From the NCBI RefSeq assembly GCF_003815715.1, contig NZ_CP033922.1:1625001-1689000 (forward strand): a stretch of 64,000 nucleotides of DNA, read 5' to 3'. A program made the position numbers and the translations under genes. Origin of the DNA: Chryseobacterium sp. G0162. Lineage in GTDB: Bacteria; Bacteroidota; Bacteroidia; Flavobacteriales; Weeksellaceae. The notes below the pieces were generated by a model. The model searched no databases. It was not told the origin of the DNA and worked only from the letters and a program-made list of their open reading frames with translations. Below, piece by piece: positions 44,855 through 52,764 of this stretch (position 1 is the first letter of the stretch; each line of letters begins with the position of its first letter).

Positions 44855-46144
44855 TTATATAGTTTCTAATGCTCCGAAATGCTGAAAAGCAATGTTTTTT
44901 TCCAATGGATAATATTCGTGTCCTAATATTTTGTTGATAATGGTAGCATTTCTATAAGGCCCCATTCCTAAATCTGATGTGATAATCCCTTGTGAGTCTA
45001 CACAACCGTTCTGCATAAATATCTCATTGTCATTGACATCCACCGTATAGTTTTCTGAAGACAATAATGTTCCGTCATTTTGGCTCTTGTTCAGACGATC
45101 TTCAATAGGTTGTAAAAAATGGGGAACCTCATATCGGTAACCCGTAGCCAGGATAAGATAATCCGTATTTACTGAAAACGTTTTTTCTTCTTCCAAATGC
45201 CTCATATTTAGCGTATAGCTTTCATCGTATGACATCTCTTCAAGTAAACTATTGGTCAGTATTTTAACAGGAAGTGGTTGCTCTTCTTTCATCTGCTGAT
45301 GATAAAGTTCATCATAAATTGTACTTATCAATTCATCATTGATTCCTTTATAAAGAATATCCTGTTTGTTAATCACTTCTCTTCTTTTCTTTAATGGAAG
45401 CCTGTTGAAGTAGGAAATATAATCCATGGAAGTAAATTCATACGTGAATTTCGAATTTTCCATAGGAAAGAATCTATCCGCAGCCGTTACCCAGTTTAGT
45501 TTCAAGTCTAATTCCGGTCTGGCAGTAAGAAGATCAAAAAAGACTTCACCTCCACTTTGCCCGGAGCCCAATACTGTAATAGTACTGCCTTTCTTCAAAT
45601 ATTGTTTTCTGTGTAAGTATTCAGAAGAGTGGAAAATATGTTCTTTAGAGAAACGTTCTGTGATTTTAGGCACATTAGGAATTGAACCTACTCCTAGTAC
45701 AATTTTATCGGTAAGATAAACTTTCTTTTCACAATTAATAAGATCAATGACTGAAACTTCGTAACATTCATGAATTTCATTATAGTCTATTTCTGTAACA
45801 GTATGGCTGAAATTAAGGCTTTCAATTTGTGAGGCTACCCATTTACAGTAAAGGTTATATTCCATCCTTGTTACATAAAAGCTTTCCTTAAAGCAGAAGC
45901 GGAAAATTTTACCTTTCTCTCTTAAATAATTGATATAGGTAAAAGGGCTTTTGGGATTTACGATCGTTACCAGATCCGCCAGAAAAGGAACCTGAAGGGT
46001 TGTCCTGTCTATCATCAAACCACTGTGCCATTCGAACCTGGGTGCTTTATCAAAAAATATGGTTTTCAGGTCATGTTCTTCAAGCAAAGCAGCAAGACTT
46101 AGATTGAATGGTCCTATTCCTATACCAATGATATCATATTTCAT
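44855..46144 (-). CDS. L-lysine/ornithine N-hydroxylase (siderophore biosynthesis)
   Basis: A 429-residue flavin monooxygenase of the SidA/IucD/PvdA family. It hydroxylates a diamine or diamino acid side chain, the first step in hydroxamate siderophores. The FAD motif is GIGIGPFNLSLAALL at the N-terminus, the NADPH motif is LGSGQSGGEVF in the middle, and the ATGYRYEVP box is near the C-terminus. Whether lysine, ornithine or cadaverine is the substrate cannot be read. It is flanked by the acyltransferase fusion and the receptor. Confidence 0.92.
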   Translation of the reverse strand: MKYDIIGIGIGPFNLSLAALLEEHDLKTIFFDKAPRFEWHSGLMIDRTTLQVPFLADLVTIVNPKSPFTYINYLREKGKIFRFCFKESFYVTRMEYNLYCKWVASQIESLNFSHTVTEIDYNEIHECYEVSVIDLINCEKKVYLTDKIVLGVGSIPNVPKITERFSKEHIFHSSEYLHRKQYLKKGSTITVLGSGQSGGEVFFDLLTARPELDLKLNWVTAADRFFPMENSKFTYEFTSMDYISYFNRLPLKKRREVINKQDILYKGINDELISTIYDELYHQQMKEEQPLPVKILTNSLLEEMSYDESYTLNMRHLEEEKTFSVNTDYLILATGYRYEVPHFLQPIEDRLNKSQNDGTLLSSENYTVDVNDNEIFMQNGCVDSQGIITSDLGMGPYRNATIINKILGHEYYPLEKNIAFQHFGALETI

Positions 46145-46170
46145 AAATTATCTTTTTCAGTATTCAAGTA

Positions 46171-47763
46171 TTATGTTGTAATGTTTATTTTCAGGACCGA
46201 ATTTTTAAAGATATCTTCTGTGGTTTCATAGAATTTCTCACGGTCAAGGAAAGTCAGGTTGGATGTTTTATAAGGGAGGGCCAGTGACCTGTTGAATTCA
46301 CACCCTACTTTGGTAATCAGGTTGTGAGTTCCTTTATGGGATGCAGAGGCCTCGCCTATCATTCTTGTCAGTTGTGGGAAAGAGAAGAAATATTCCATAC
46401 ACATGGCTAGTGCATTCATTGAAAAGTTTGGAATTTTTTCTTTGGCAGGAGCAATAAGCATATGAAAGCCGTAATCTCCCGGATTGAAACGGTAATATTT
46501 ACCCACTTCATCTTTTACTGCCCAATACAGTTCTAAAGTAAAAATAGGATTGCCATTCAGAAGTCCAATATAAGGATGAGAATAATCTACTCCCATGTGT
46601 TTGATGTAAGCTTCCTCGAACTCCTGCTGATCCACATCCATTTCCCAATACTTCTTCGCGTATTCCATATTAGACCACTCGTGCAGGAACTCCATATCCG
46701 TTTCCGGATTAAAAGCTCTCAAAGTGATTTCTAAAGTCCCGTTATTGAAATATCTTTTATGCAGTATTTCACCATAATCAGGCTTTATTAGTTTTTTGGA
46801 ATAATGTTTAGGATTAATCAGGAAATTATGCTGTCTGATATATTCTTTCCAGATGTCCTGGTTGAGACTGTAAGCCTGCTTCAGGAAAAGTCTAGCTTCT
46901 ATAGTTTCGTAAATAAAATTCATGGCATCACCATAAACCTCTCTCAAAGAATCAATTTCAGTATCTATAATTTGATACAGAACTTCTTCTTCTATTGAAC
47001 CCAAATAAGCCAAATGCCTTAGAACAGGATATAAATTGTAATAAACCACATGGGTTCTTATAAAATTCTGAGCCTTTTCAGTTCTGATAGCAGCTCCATC
47101 CGGATTGTATTCATCAAAACTAACATCTACCTTATCAGTATTCTGATGGATCAAGGTATGTTCGATATTGCTGTTATAGATGATCCCTTCCTCAATATAT
47201 TTTCCTACTGCTGTCTTTAGCAACGAATGGGTATATTCTGAAAACCATCGTATAATCGCTGCTTTCTTATCATAATTGGTTTCTAAGGCAATATTCTTAG
47301 AAATAAACTCCAATAAATTATCATTATCGTAGCCAAAGAATTTAAAAATAGATCCTGCTTTAACAGCCTCTGTACTATTTACAATTTTATTTCCCTGGTC
47401 AAAATACTCACTAAATTCTTCTGAGAAAAATTTAACATAAGCCTCTTCCGGATTTTCTAAGGTTATATTTCCATCGTAAAAAACAGAAGTAAGAAATCTA
47501 TAGGATTCTTCGGCACTGATCTTAACTACTTCGCCCATTTTCTTTTCTCGATACCCTACGTCTTTCCCTATGTAATGAACTCCGGTAGTAGAAAAATGCT
47601 TTACAGGAACAATTAAATAAGATTCTTTACCTGTAATATTAATTCGGATGAATTTACTTTCAGAACAACCGTTCATGAACGTTGACAACTCTTCATCAAA
47701 CTTTGGTATAAGGTCAAAATAATACCAGTTTTTGCTTTCCAATAAGTATAAACCGACACTCAT
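46171..47763 (-). CDS. GNAT acyltransferase with an NIS-synthetase-like N-terminal part
   Basis: A 530-residue protein, first gene of the siderophore cluster. From about 350 on it is an IucB/AlcB-type acyltransferase (ITLRAFNPETDMEFLHEW, then YSHPYIGLLNGNPIFTLELYW), which acylates hydroxylated amines. The first 340 residues resemble pieces of IucA/IucC synthetases: IEHTLIHQN at 200-208 recalls their late E-x-H-x-QN box, and the YYNLYPVLRHLAYLG helix follows. The central ATP-binding motifs (HPWQ, S-S-R-T) are absent. I infer a fused, reduced and probably inactive synthetase portion; the GNAT call is firm, the N-terminal one tentative. Confidence 0.75.
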   Translation of the reverse strand: MSVGLYLLESKNWYYFDLIPKFDEELSTFMNGCSESKFIRINITGKESYLIVPVKHFSTTGVHYIGKDVGYREKKMGEVVKISAEESYRFLTSVFYDGNITLENPEEAYVKFFSEEFSEYFDQGNKIVNSTEAVKAGSIFKFFGYDNDNLLEFISKNIALETNYDKKAAIIRWFSEYTHSLLKTAVGKYIEEGIIYNSNIEHTLIHQNTDKVDVSFDEYNPDGAAIRTEKAQNFIRTHVVYYNLYPVLRHLAYLGSIEEEVLYQIIDTEIDSLREVYGDAMNFIYETIEARLFLKQAYSLNQDIWKEYIRQHNFLINPKHYSKKLIKPDYGEILHKRYFNNGTLEITLRAFNPETDMEFLHEWSNMEYAKKYWEMDVDQQEFEEAYIKHMGVDYSHPYIGLLNGNPIFTLELYWAVKDEVGKYYRFNPGDYGFHMLIAPAKEKIPNFSMNALAMCMEYFFSFPQLTRMIGEASASHKGTHNLITKVGCEFNRSLALPYKTSNLTFLDREKFYETTEDIFKNSVLKINITT

Positions 47764-47797
47764 TATTATTTTTGTTTAGATTAAATAAAAATTAAGA

Positions 47798-47826
47798 CAA
47801 ATATATACATATTTTCTTATCATCAA
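47798..47826 (-). promoter_or_regulatory. promoter of the siderophore cluster
   Basis: Minus-strand -7 box TATATTTG (47798-47805) with a -33 TTG (47824-47826) 18 bases upstream, close to the Bacteroidota optimum. Iron regulation is expected from the gene content but not proven by sequence. Confidence 0.65.
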
Positions 47827-48011
47827 AAAAATTATTTAAAATACTGAAAATGAACAATTCAAAACACTGATAAACAGTTAATTAAAATTAAAAATAAAAC
47901 CCATTTAATACACCAAAAAGTGAATACATCTGTTTTTACGATCACCAATTTCCAAGGCAAGAATCAATTTTTAAGATTTAAAAAAAATGTTTTTAAGAAT
48001 TAAATAAAAAA

Positions 48012-48113
48012 ATGACAACAAAACAACAAATGTCTCAATTTGAGAATTTATTGAAAATAGTAAATGACTATGACAAATTTATTGTAAGCGGAAAACTTTC
48101 AGCCTTATATTGA
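48012..48113 (+). CDS. possible 33-residue small ORF
   Basis: ATG 48012 opens a frame of 33 residues with balanced composition (MSQFENLLKIVNDYDKF in the middle) and stop TGA at 48111-48113. It has no recognisable family and overlaps the promoter region of the next gene. It could be a remnant, a leader peptide or chance. Confidence 0.2.
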   Translation: MTTKQQMSQFENLLKIVNDYDKFIVSGKLSALY

Positions 48114-48119
48114 AAAGCT

Positions 48120-48127
48120 TAATTTTG
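48120..48127 (+). promoter_or_regulatory. -7 box (TAATTTTG) of the exported-protein gene at 48158
   Basis: Exact consensus, 30 bases before ATG 48158. It lies downstream of the alternative upstream start at 48110, supporting 48158. Confidence 0.5.
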
Positions 48128-48157
48128 TCAATATTAAAGTGTAATCATTTTAAAAGT

Positions 48158-48622
48158 ATGAAAAAGTCGATCCCATTTCTTTTGTTGTTATTCTTCGCAG
48201 CCGGTTTTATGAAAAGCCAGGACAAAACCTCAGACCCTTTTCTCTTACAGACCTGGAAACTGAATAAGCTGGATGACTACATTTATACTTACGAAAAGCA
48301 GAATATTTTTGATGCCAAAACCCCTGGTTTAAAATTTAGTAAAAACGGAAAAATCATTGGAAATTTGAGTAAATCAGCCAATGGTTATGATACAAAAGAA
48401 GATTTTCCAGGAAAAGCCTCAAAAATGGAACGGTATATGGGAAGTTGGAAAAAAGTTTCAGATACCACCATTGCCATTGTATTTTCTTCAAACAACAGCA
48501 TGAATGGAACTTTTGTAATTTCCAGGCTTACTGAAAGCGGATTAAAGCTAAGAAAGGTCTTCAGTGCAGACATAGAAAAAAAACTCGACTCCATACGAAG
48601 AACCAAGAATATTTCTTATTAG
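48158..48622 (+). CDS. exported hypothetical protein, lipocalin-like pattern
   Basis: A 154-residue protein with a signal peptide ending near MKSQ (about residue 20). The mature part begins LLQTWKLNKLDDYIY and has strands with a GSWKKVSDTTIAIVF segment, a pattern common in lipocalin-like small exported proteins of Bacteroidota. No named family is certain. It appears to be monocistronic. Confidence 0.65.
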   Translation: MKKSIPFLLLLFFAAGFMKSQDKTSDPFLLQTWKLNKLDDYIYTYEKQNIFDAKTPGLKFSKNGKIIGNLSKSANGYDTKEDFPGKASKMERYMGSWKKVSDTTIAIVFSSNNSMNGTFVISRLTESGLKLRKVFSADIEKKLDSIRRTKNISY

Positions 48623-48674
48623 ACCTTAAGTAGCCATATAAAATTCAATCAAAATCGTTTTAGTAAAGCTTCTT

Positions 48675-48682
48675 TATATTTG
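48675..48682 (+). promoter_or_regulatory. -7 box (TATATTTG) of the 48702 gene
   Basis: Exact consensus, 19 bases before ATG 48702. It should drive the group of genes up to at least 50152. Confidence 0.55.
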
Positions 48683-48701
48683 TAATTTAAAACATTAAAA
48701 A

Positions 48702-49151
48702 ATGATAATAAACAGACTATTCGCTTTCTTCTTATTGATAGCGGGCTGTAATTTATATTCATCGCAGGATGTAAGCATTAAAGATGATAAAGTTCTTCTG
48801 GATGGAAAACAAATTTTAAAAGCAGAAAAGATCAATCTTACGCAATATTCATTCTTCTCCATGAAAGATGATGAAGAAGTACTGATGTACAAATACATGG
48901 ATAATGAAACGCCAAGATATGTAAGTGATGATTATTTTGTCCTGAACTTCCTAACGGAAAAAACCAGGGTAGAATCTACTGACTTAGCAAAAATTGCCAA
49001 TTTTATGAATTCCAAGAAAGGAATGGAAAAGTTGGTAAGGTGGTTACTCAAAGAAAGAGTGATCAATCAGGATGGAGAACTAAATCCTGATCGTCTTGCA
49101 ATATTCAAAGAAAAATATGACGAAAACATTACGCAAAGAACCCTTAGATAA
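48702..49151 (+). CDS. exported hypothetical protein
   Basis: A 149-residue protein with an N-terminal signal (LFAFFLLIAGCNLYSSQ). The Cys at 16 could be lipidated, although the following Tyr-Ser-Ser-Gln also fits a signal peptidase I site. The mature part is charged, with a DDEEVLMYKYMDNETPRY segment and a helical C-terminus. No family is recognised. Its stop shares one base with the start of the phosphodiesterase gene. Confidence 0.65.
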   Translation: MIINRLFAFFLLIAGCNLYSSQDVSIKDDKVLLDGKQILKAEKINLTQYSFFSMKDDEEVLMYKYMDNETPRYVSDDYFVLNFLTEKTRVESTDLAKIANFMNSKKGMEKLVRWLLKERVINQDGELNPDRLAIFKEKYDENITQRTLR

Positions 49152-49648
49152 TGACAAAAATCCTTCTCCTATCCGATTCTCATTCCTATATCGATGAACG
49201 GATTCTGGAATATGCATCCCAAGCCGATGAAGTCTGGCACTGTGGAGATTTTGGAAGCATAGACGTTATTGAACAGCTGGAAAAAATAAAACCTTTAAAA
49301 GGTGTATACGGAAATATAGATAACTCAAAAATACAATCTGAATTCCCTGAAATCAACCGGTTTTTCTGTGAAAAACTGGAAGTTTTAATGATTCACATTG
49401 GTGGATATCCTGGAAAATATACTCCTCTAACCAAAAAGGAAATTGCGGAAAAAGCTCCTAAATTATTTATCTCAGGACATTCCCATATTTTAAAAGCAAT
49501 GTATGATGAAAAGAACAATCTTTTACACTTGAACCCAGGAGCCTGTGGAAAACAAGGTTGGCACAAAGTGAGGACGATGATGCGTTTTGTAGTGGATGGG
49601 GAAGAAATAAAAGATCTTGAAGTGATTGAGCTTGGTTCAAGAGTATAA
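49151..49648 (+). CDS. YfcE/MJ0936-type metallophosphodiesterase
   Basis: A 165-residue calcineurin-like phosphodiesterase. Metal-site motifs appear in the usual order: LLSDSHS, HCGDFGS, YGNIDNS and SGHSHI, with LNPGACGKQ near the end. Family members cleave phosphodiesters in vitro; the natural substrate is unknown. It overlaps the preceding gene by one base and is followed nine bases later by the Smr gene. Confidence 0.9.
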   Translation: MTKILLLSDSHSYIDERILEYASQADEVWHCGDFGSIDVIEQLEKIKPLKGVYGNIDNSKIQSEFPEINRFFCEKLEVLMIHIGGYPGKYTPLTKKEIAEKAPKLFISGHSHILKAMYDEKNNLLHLNPGACGKQGWHKVRTMMRFVVDGEEIKDLEVIELGSRV

Positions 49649-49657
49649 AATAAGAAA

Positions 49658-50152
49658 ATGAAAATCGGAGATACAGTTTCTGTAGTGGATGAAGATTTAA
49701 ACGGTGTGGTAACTTCCGTAAAGGGGAATATTGTGGTTTTCAAAGATGAATATGGCTTTACTCATCAATACCCTAAAGAAAAACTCGTCCCCAAGAATCC
49801 TGATCTTTATGAAAATATCCGGGTAATAAAAAAAGCGGAGCCTAAAAAGATCATTTCTAAAAAACATCAGAAAAATCATTTGGTTTTAGACCTGCATTTT
49901 CATAATTTGGTAAAGAATCCTAATGATTATGATAGTTTTGAAAGATTGTTTATTCAAAAGGAAAAACTGATTGAAGTGATCGAATTTTGCAGAAGAAATA
50001 ATTTAAAGAGGCTGGAAATCGTCCACGGAATTGGGGATGGAACGTTACAACGGATGGTTCGGGATGTTTTGGATAGCCAGGTTAATATTGATTTTTATAA
50101 TAAGGAAATACTTCACCATCAATCGGGTGCGGTAATGGTAGAATTTCACTAA
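49658..50152 (+). CDS. Smr-domain protein
   Basis: A 164-residue protein. The N-terminal part is a short SH3-like beta domain (GDTVSVVDEDLNGVVTSVKG) of the kind seen in MutS2. The C-terminal Smr domain contains LDLHFHNL and the HGIGDGTL loop, the nuclease-like core. MutS2-type ATPase domains are absent, so this is a free-standing Smr protein. A role in nucleic-acid cleavage is inferred from the family. Confidence 0.88.
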   Translation: MKIGDTVSVVDEDLNGVVTSVKGNIVVFKDEYGFTHQYPKEKLVPKNPDLYENIRVIKKAEPKKIISKKHQKNHLVLDLHFHNLVKNPNDYDSFERLFIQKEKLIEVIEFCRRNNLKRLEIVHGIGDGTLQRMVRDVLDSQVNIDFYNKEILHHQSGAVMVEFH

Positions 50153-50170
50153 ATTTGCAGGAATTGAAAT

Positions 50171-50887
50171 ATGAACGTACTTAATTTACTTTTTACCAAA
50201 GACGGATTGATTTATCAGATTGTTAAAAACAAAAACATTCTGGAGGAGAAATCTTATTTCGTTACAGAAGAAACGCCCGCGAACCTTATAGAGGAAAAGC
50301 TGGATGAAGTTCTTCTCAAACAGCGTTTTGATGAAATTCAGGTAATTTCTGCACTGAATCATTTTACATTGATGCCTGAAGGTTTCTCTGACCATGATGC
50401 CGGATTTGATTTGATCTCATTTAACGCTCCTGCCGATAGAGAGAAAGAAGAACTGATGCTTTCCATCAACAAAAAATTCAATATTCAGTTTTATTATACT
50501 TTCCCTAAACACTATTATAAAAAAATAAAGGAGCTGGCGATACCAGTACATTTTAATTTTTCAGGGGAAAAGTTTCTAAGCTCTATCCACAATAAGAATA
50601 ACAAGGAAATCCATATCAATCTTTACCATAATCAGTGTGAATTTTTTGCCATTGATAATAAGAAAATCATCCTTTACAACAATCTTGATGTGAATTCTGA
50701 GGTAGATTTCCTTTATTTCATCATGTTTACATTAAGTAAAATAGGTTTCGGAATTAATGAAACCAGCTTTTACGCTTATGGTGAAACTACGGAAAATGAA
50801 ACGTTCATTTCTGAACTTCAGAAGTTTGTAAGAAACCTGAAGATCGTTTTTGACAATATTCCTAATAAGAATTTTATACTTAACTAG
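50171..50887 (+). CDS. DUF3822 family protein
   Basis: A 238-residue cytoplasmic protein of the DUF3822 type, with an actin-like (ASKHA-type) fold suggested by the alternating beta strands. It sits directly upstream of rsmD, the arrangement usual in Bacteroidota, which hints at a link to ribosome methylation; no activity is established. Confidence 0.8.
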   Translation: MNVLNLLFTKDGLIYQIVKNKNILEEKSYFVTEETPANLIEEKLDEVLLKQRFDEIQVISALNHFTLMPEGFSDHDAGFDLISFNAPADREKEELMLSINKKFNIQFYYTFPKHYYKKIKELAIPVHFNFSGEKFLSSIHNKNNKEIHINLYHNQCEFFAIDNKKIILYNNLDVNSEVDFLYFIMFTLSKIGFGINETSFYAYGETTENETFISELQKFVRNLKIVFDNIPNKNFILN

Positions 50888-50953
50888 AGATAGGTAGTAA
50901 GATAAAATAAATTTATATATACCTATAATCTATCCCCTAAACCCTAATACAAC

Positions 50954-51526
50954 ATGTTCAGAATAATATCAGGCAAATGGAAAGCCAAAAAAATTGCCGC
51001 TCCCAAGAACTTTGAAGTAAGACCAACCACGGATTTTGCAAAAGAAGCCTTATTCAGTATTTTGGAAAATAAATACGATATGCAGTCAATCTCTGTATTG
51101 GATCTTTTCGCAGGAATCGGTTCTATTTCCTTCGAATTTGCTTCCAGGGGATGCCAGGATGTAACTTCTGTTGAATTGAATCCAAAACACACAGCCTTCA
51201 TCAATTCTACAGCGTCTGAACTTGACATGGCTCTTCAGATCAATGTACAGAGAGGAGATGTGTTTGATTGGCTTAAAAAATTCAGAAATAAAAGATCCTT
51301 CGAAATTGTTTTTTCTGATGCACCTTTTGAAATGGAAGAGAAAAAATATTATGAATTGATCTCTTTAGTTCTGAATAATAAGTTCCTGAAAGAAAACGGA
51401 GTTCTTATTGTAGAGCATCAAAGCCGCATGAAACTGGAACATCCAAACCTGATAGACACGAGAAAATACGGAAACGTGAGTTTCAGTTTTTTTGATCCGA
51501 ATAAAGAAGATAACCAGGAACTTTAG
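50954..51526 (+). CDS. rsmD: 16S rRNA (guanine966-N2)-methyltransferase RsmD
   Basis: A 190-residue SAM-dependent methyltransferase that modifies 16S rRNA. The N-terminal RIISGKWKAKKIAAP and RPTTDFAKEALFSIL blocks and the SAM loop LDLFAGIGSISFEFASRG are typical. The catalytic motif IV, normally D-P-P-F/Y, reads DAPF here (FSDAPFEM), with Ala replacing the first Pro. The last four bases overlap the convergent HxlR gene. Confidence 0.9.
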   Translation: MFRIISGKWKAKKIAAPKNFEVRPTTDFAKEALFSILENKYDMQSISVLDLFAGIGSISFEFASRGCQDVTSVELNPKHTAFINSTASELDMALQINVQRGDVFDWLKKFRNKRSFEIVFSDAPFEMEEKKYYELISLVLNNKFLKENGVLIVEHQSRMKLEHPNLIDTRKYGNVSFSFFDPNKEDNQEL

Positions 51527-51870
51527 TTCTTGGTTATTTTTTTTGAATTCTCAGGAGCATCTATTCCCCATCGGGTAATTGCTTCCAGAACTGGCAGCAA
51601 TGTTATTCCAAATTCTGTTAAGGTATATTCTACCATCAAAGGTGGTTTTTCTGTATATACTTTTCTGTCAATGATATTATCCTCTTCCAGCTGTTTAAGT
51701 TGAAGACTCAATGTTCTTTCTGTAATTGTAGGAATATCTTTTCTCAGTTCGTTATATCTTTTGGCACCATGAATAAGATGGTGTAAGATGACAGCCTTCC
51801 ATTTTCCACCTATAAATCGCATGGTTACACTCGTACAGCAAGGGTAAGATTTGTTATCAATTGTATACAT
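51523..51870 (-). CDS. HxlR-family transcriptional regulator
   Basis: A 115-residue winged-helix regulator. The HxlR signature is clear: CCTSVTMRFIGGKWK, the recognition-helix region ITERTLSLQLKQLEED, and the wing VEYTLTEFG. The N-terminal CC pair may act as a redox switch, as in some relatives. It is divergent from a nitroreductase gene and shares with it a spacer that holds two matching operator-like sequences, so it probably controls that gene and itself. Confidence 0.92.
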   Translation of the reverse strand: MYTIDNKSYPCCTSVTMRFIGGKWKAVILHHLIHGAKRYNELRKDIPTITERTLSLQLKQLEEDNIIDRKVYTEKPPLMVEYTLTEFGITLLPVLEAITRWGIDAPENSKKITKN

Positions 51871-51897
51871 TTTTTATACTATCATTTTTAACCGTTA

Positions 51898-51928
51898 TTG
51901 CAAAGTTAAGAAACTTAAATTAATTTTG
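51898..51928 (+). promoter_or_regulatory. promoter of the nitroreductase gene
   Basis: -33 TTG (51898-51900), 20 bases, then -7 TAATTTTG (51921-51928). The operator arm begins seven bases later, overlapping the expected transcription start. Confidence 0.65.
51901..51908 (-). promoter_or_regulatory. -7 box (TAACTTTG) of the HxlR gene
   Basis: Exact consensus on the minus strand, 30 bases before the HxlR start. The other operator arm (51872-51890) lies in its early transcribed region. Confidence 0.55.
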
Positions 51929-51955
51929 TAACTATAAAAATGATAGTATAAAATT

Positions 51956-52555
51956 ATGAACTTTTTAAACAAAATGAAAACAAGGTATACTGTAAAAAAG
52001 TATAACCCACAGGGCAATATCAGTGAAGAGCAGATCTCTCAACTAAAAGAAATCCTGAACTTAAGTCCATCTTCCATCAACAGTCAGCCATGGAATTTTA
52101 TCTTTGTAAATCGTGGTGAGCTGAAATCACAGCTAGCAGAGGTTTCTTTTATTAATAAAGAAAAAGTAATCGACTGCAGCCATCTGATTATTTTTCAGGT
52201 TCTTAAAAATCCTGAAGATTTTGAAAAGCAAATCGAAGAAAACCTGCCTGAAGGTGCTGTAAACTATTACAGAACCAGAGTAAAGCCCAAAGGAGATGCT
52301 TTTGTTAAATCCTGGTTAGGACATCAGGTATATTTATCATTAGGAGTACTCCTTTCAGCTTGTGCAGATATGGGAATTGATTCAACACCGATGGAAGGAA
52401 TAGAACCTGAGCTCTATGACGAGATTCTGAAGAATGATAAATATGAAACATTATTTGCTGTTGCAATCGGGGAAAAGCTGGATACGGATGCCAACCAGCC
52501 TCAATTCAATCCAAAATCAAGATTAAACGCTGAGAAAGTGATCCTGGAAGCATAA
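51956..52555 (+). CDS. NAD(P)H-dependent nitroreductase-family oxidoreductase
   Basis: A 199-residue FMN enzyme of the nitroreductase family (NfsB-like). Typical segments are MKTRYTVKKYNP at the N-terminus, LSPSSINSQPWNF (FMN phosphate site), and GVLLSACADMGIDSTPMEGIEP. Such enzymes reduce quinones, nitro compounds or enals. Control by the divergent HxlR protein suggests induction by reactive electrophiles; this is inference. Confidence 0.9.
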   Translation: MNFLNKMKTRYTVKKYNPQGNISEEQISQLKEILNLSPSSINSQPWNFIFVNRGELKSQLAEVSFINKEKVIDCSHLIIFQVLKNPEDFEKQIEENLPEGAVNYYRTRVKPKGDAFVKSWLGHQVYLSLGVLLSACADMGIDSTPMEGIEPELYDEILKNDKYETLFAVAIGEKLDTDANQPQFNPKSRLNAEKVILEA

Positions 52556-52603
52556 TTTGAAAATATGAATATCTTTTATTGATACTTAATTCTAAAATCT
52601 ATA

Positions 52604-52639
52604 TTTCTATGTGGTATGATACTTTTTACCACATAGAAA
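52604..52639. repeat. 13-bp hairpin element (CTATGTGGT type)
   Basis: TTTCTATGTGGTA (52604-52616) pairs exactly with TACCACATAGAAA (52627-52639) around a ten-base loop. There is no U run, so it is not a standard terminator. The sequence looks like a dispersed repeat of this group. Confidence 0.6.
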
Positions 52640-52725
52640 CATAGATAATAAGCTTACCTAAAACTATTCTGTACCTATGGCAATATACAGTAATTGCGAC
52701 TGCTTTACAACGCTTGCAATGACTA

Positions 52726-52764
52726 ATAAAAAAAGTCTGCTTCTTTATGAGGCAGACTTTTTAT
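52726..52764 (-). terminator. intrinsic terminator of murI
   Basis: AAAAAGTCTGC (52730-52740) pairs with GCAGACTTTTT (52752-52762), directly after the murI stop. Confidence 0.85.

Larger units (their letters stand above)
47764..48157. other. AT-rich 394-base spacer with divergent promoters
   Basis: Between the siderophore cluster (minus) and a small exported protein (plus). It holds a promoter on each strand and a possible 33-residue frame (48012-48113). The rest is A-rich sequence with poly-A runs and no RNA gene or repeat that I can see. A GATGATAAG stretch on the minus strand near 47816-47824 has a Fur-box look, but the match is weak. Confidence 0.6.
51872..51953. promoter_or_regulatory. 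paired 19-bp operator-like inverted repeat
   Basis: Positions 51872-51890 and 51935-51953 are perfect reverse complements (core ATACTATCATTTTTA). Each arm lies just downstream of one of the two divergent -7 boxes. The right arm is further framed by ACTAT...ATAGT (51931-51947). Confidence 0.75.
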
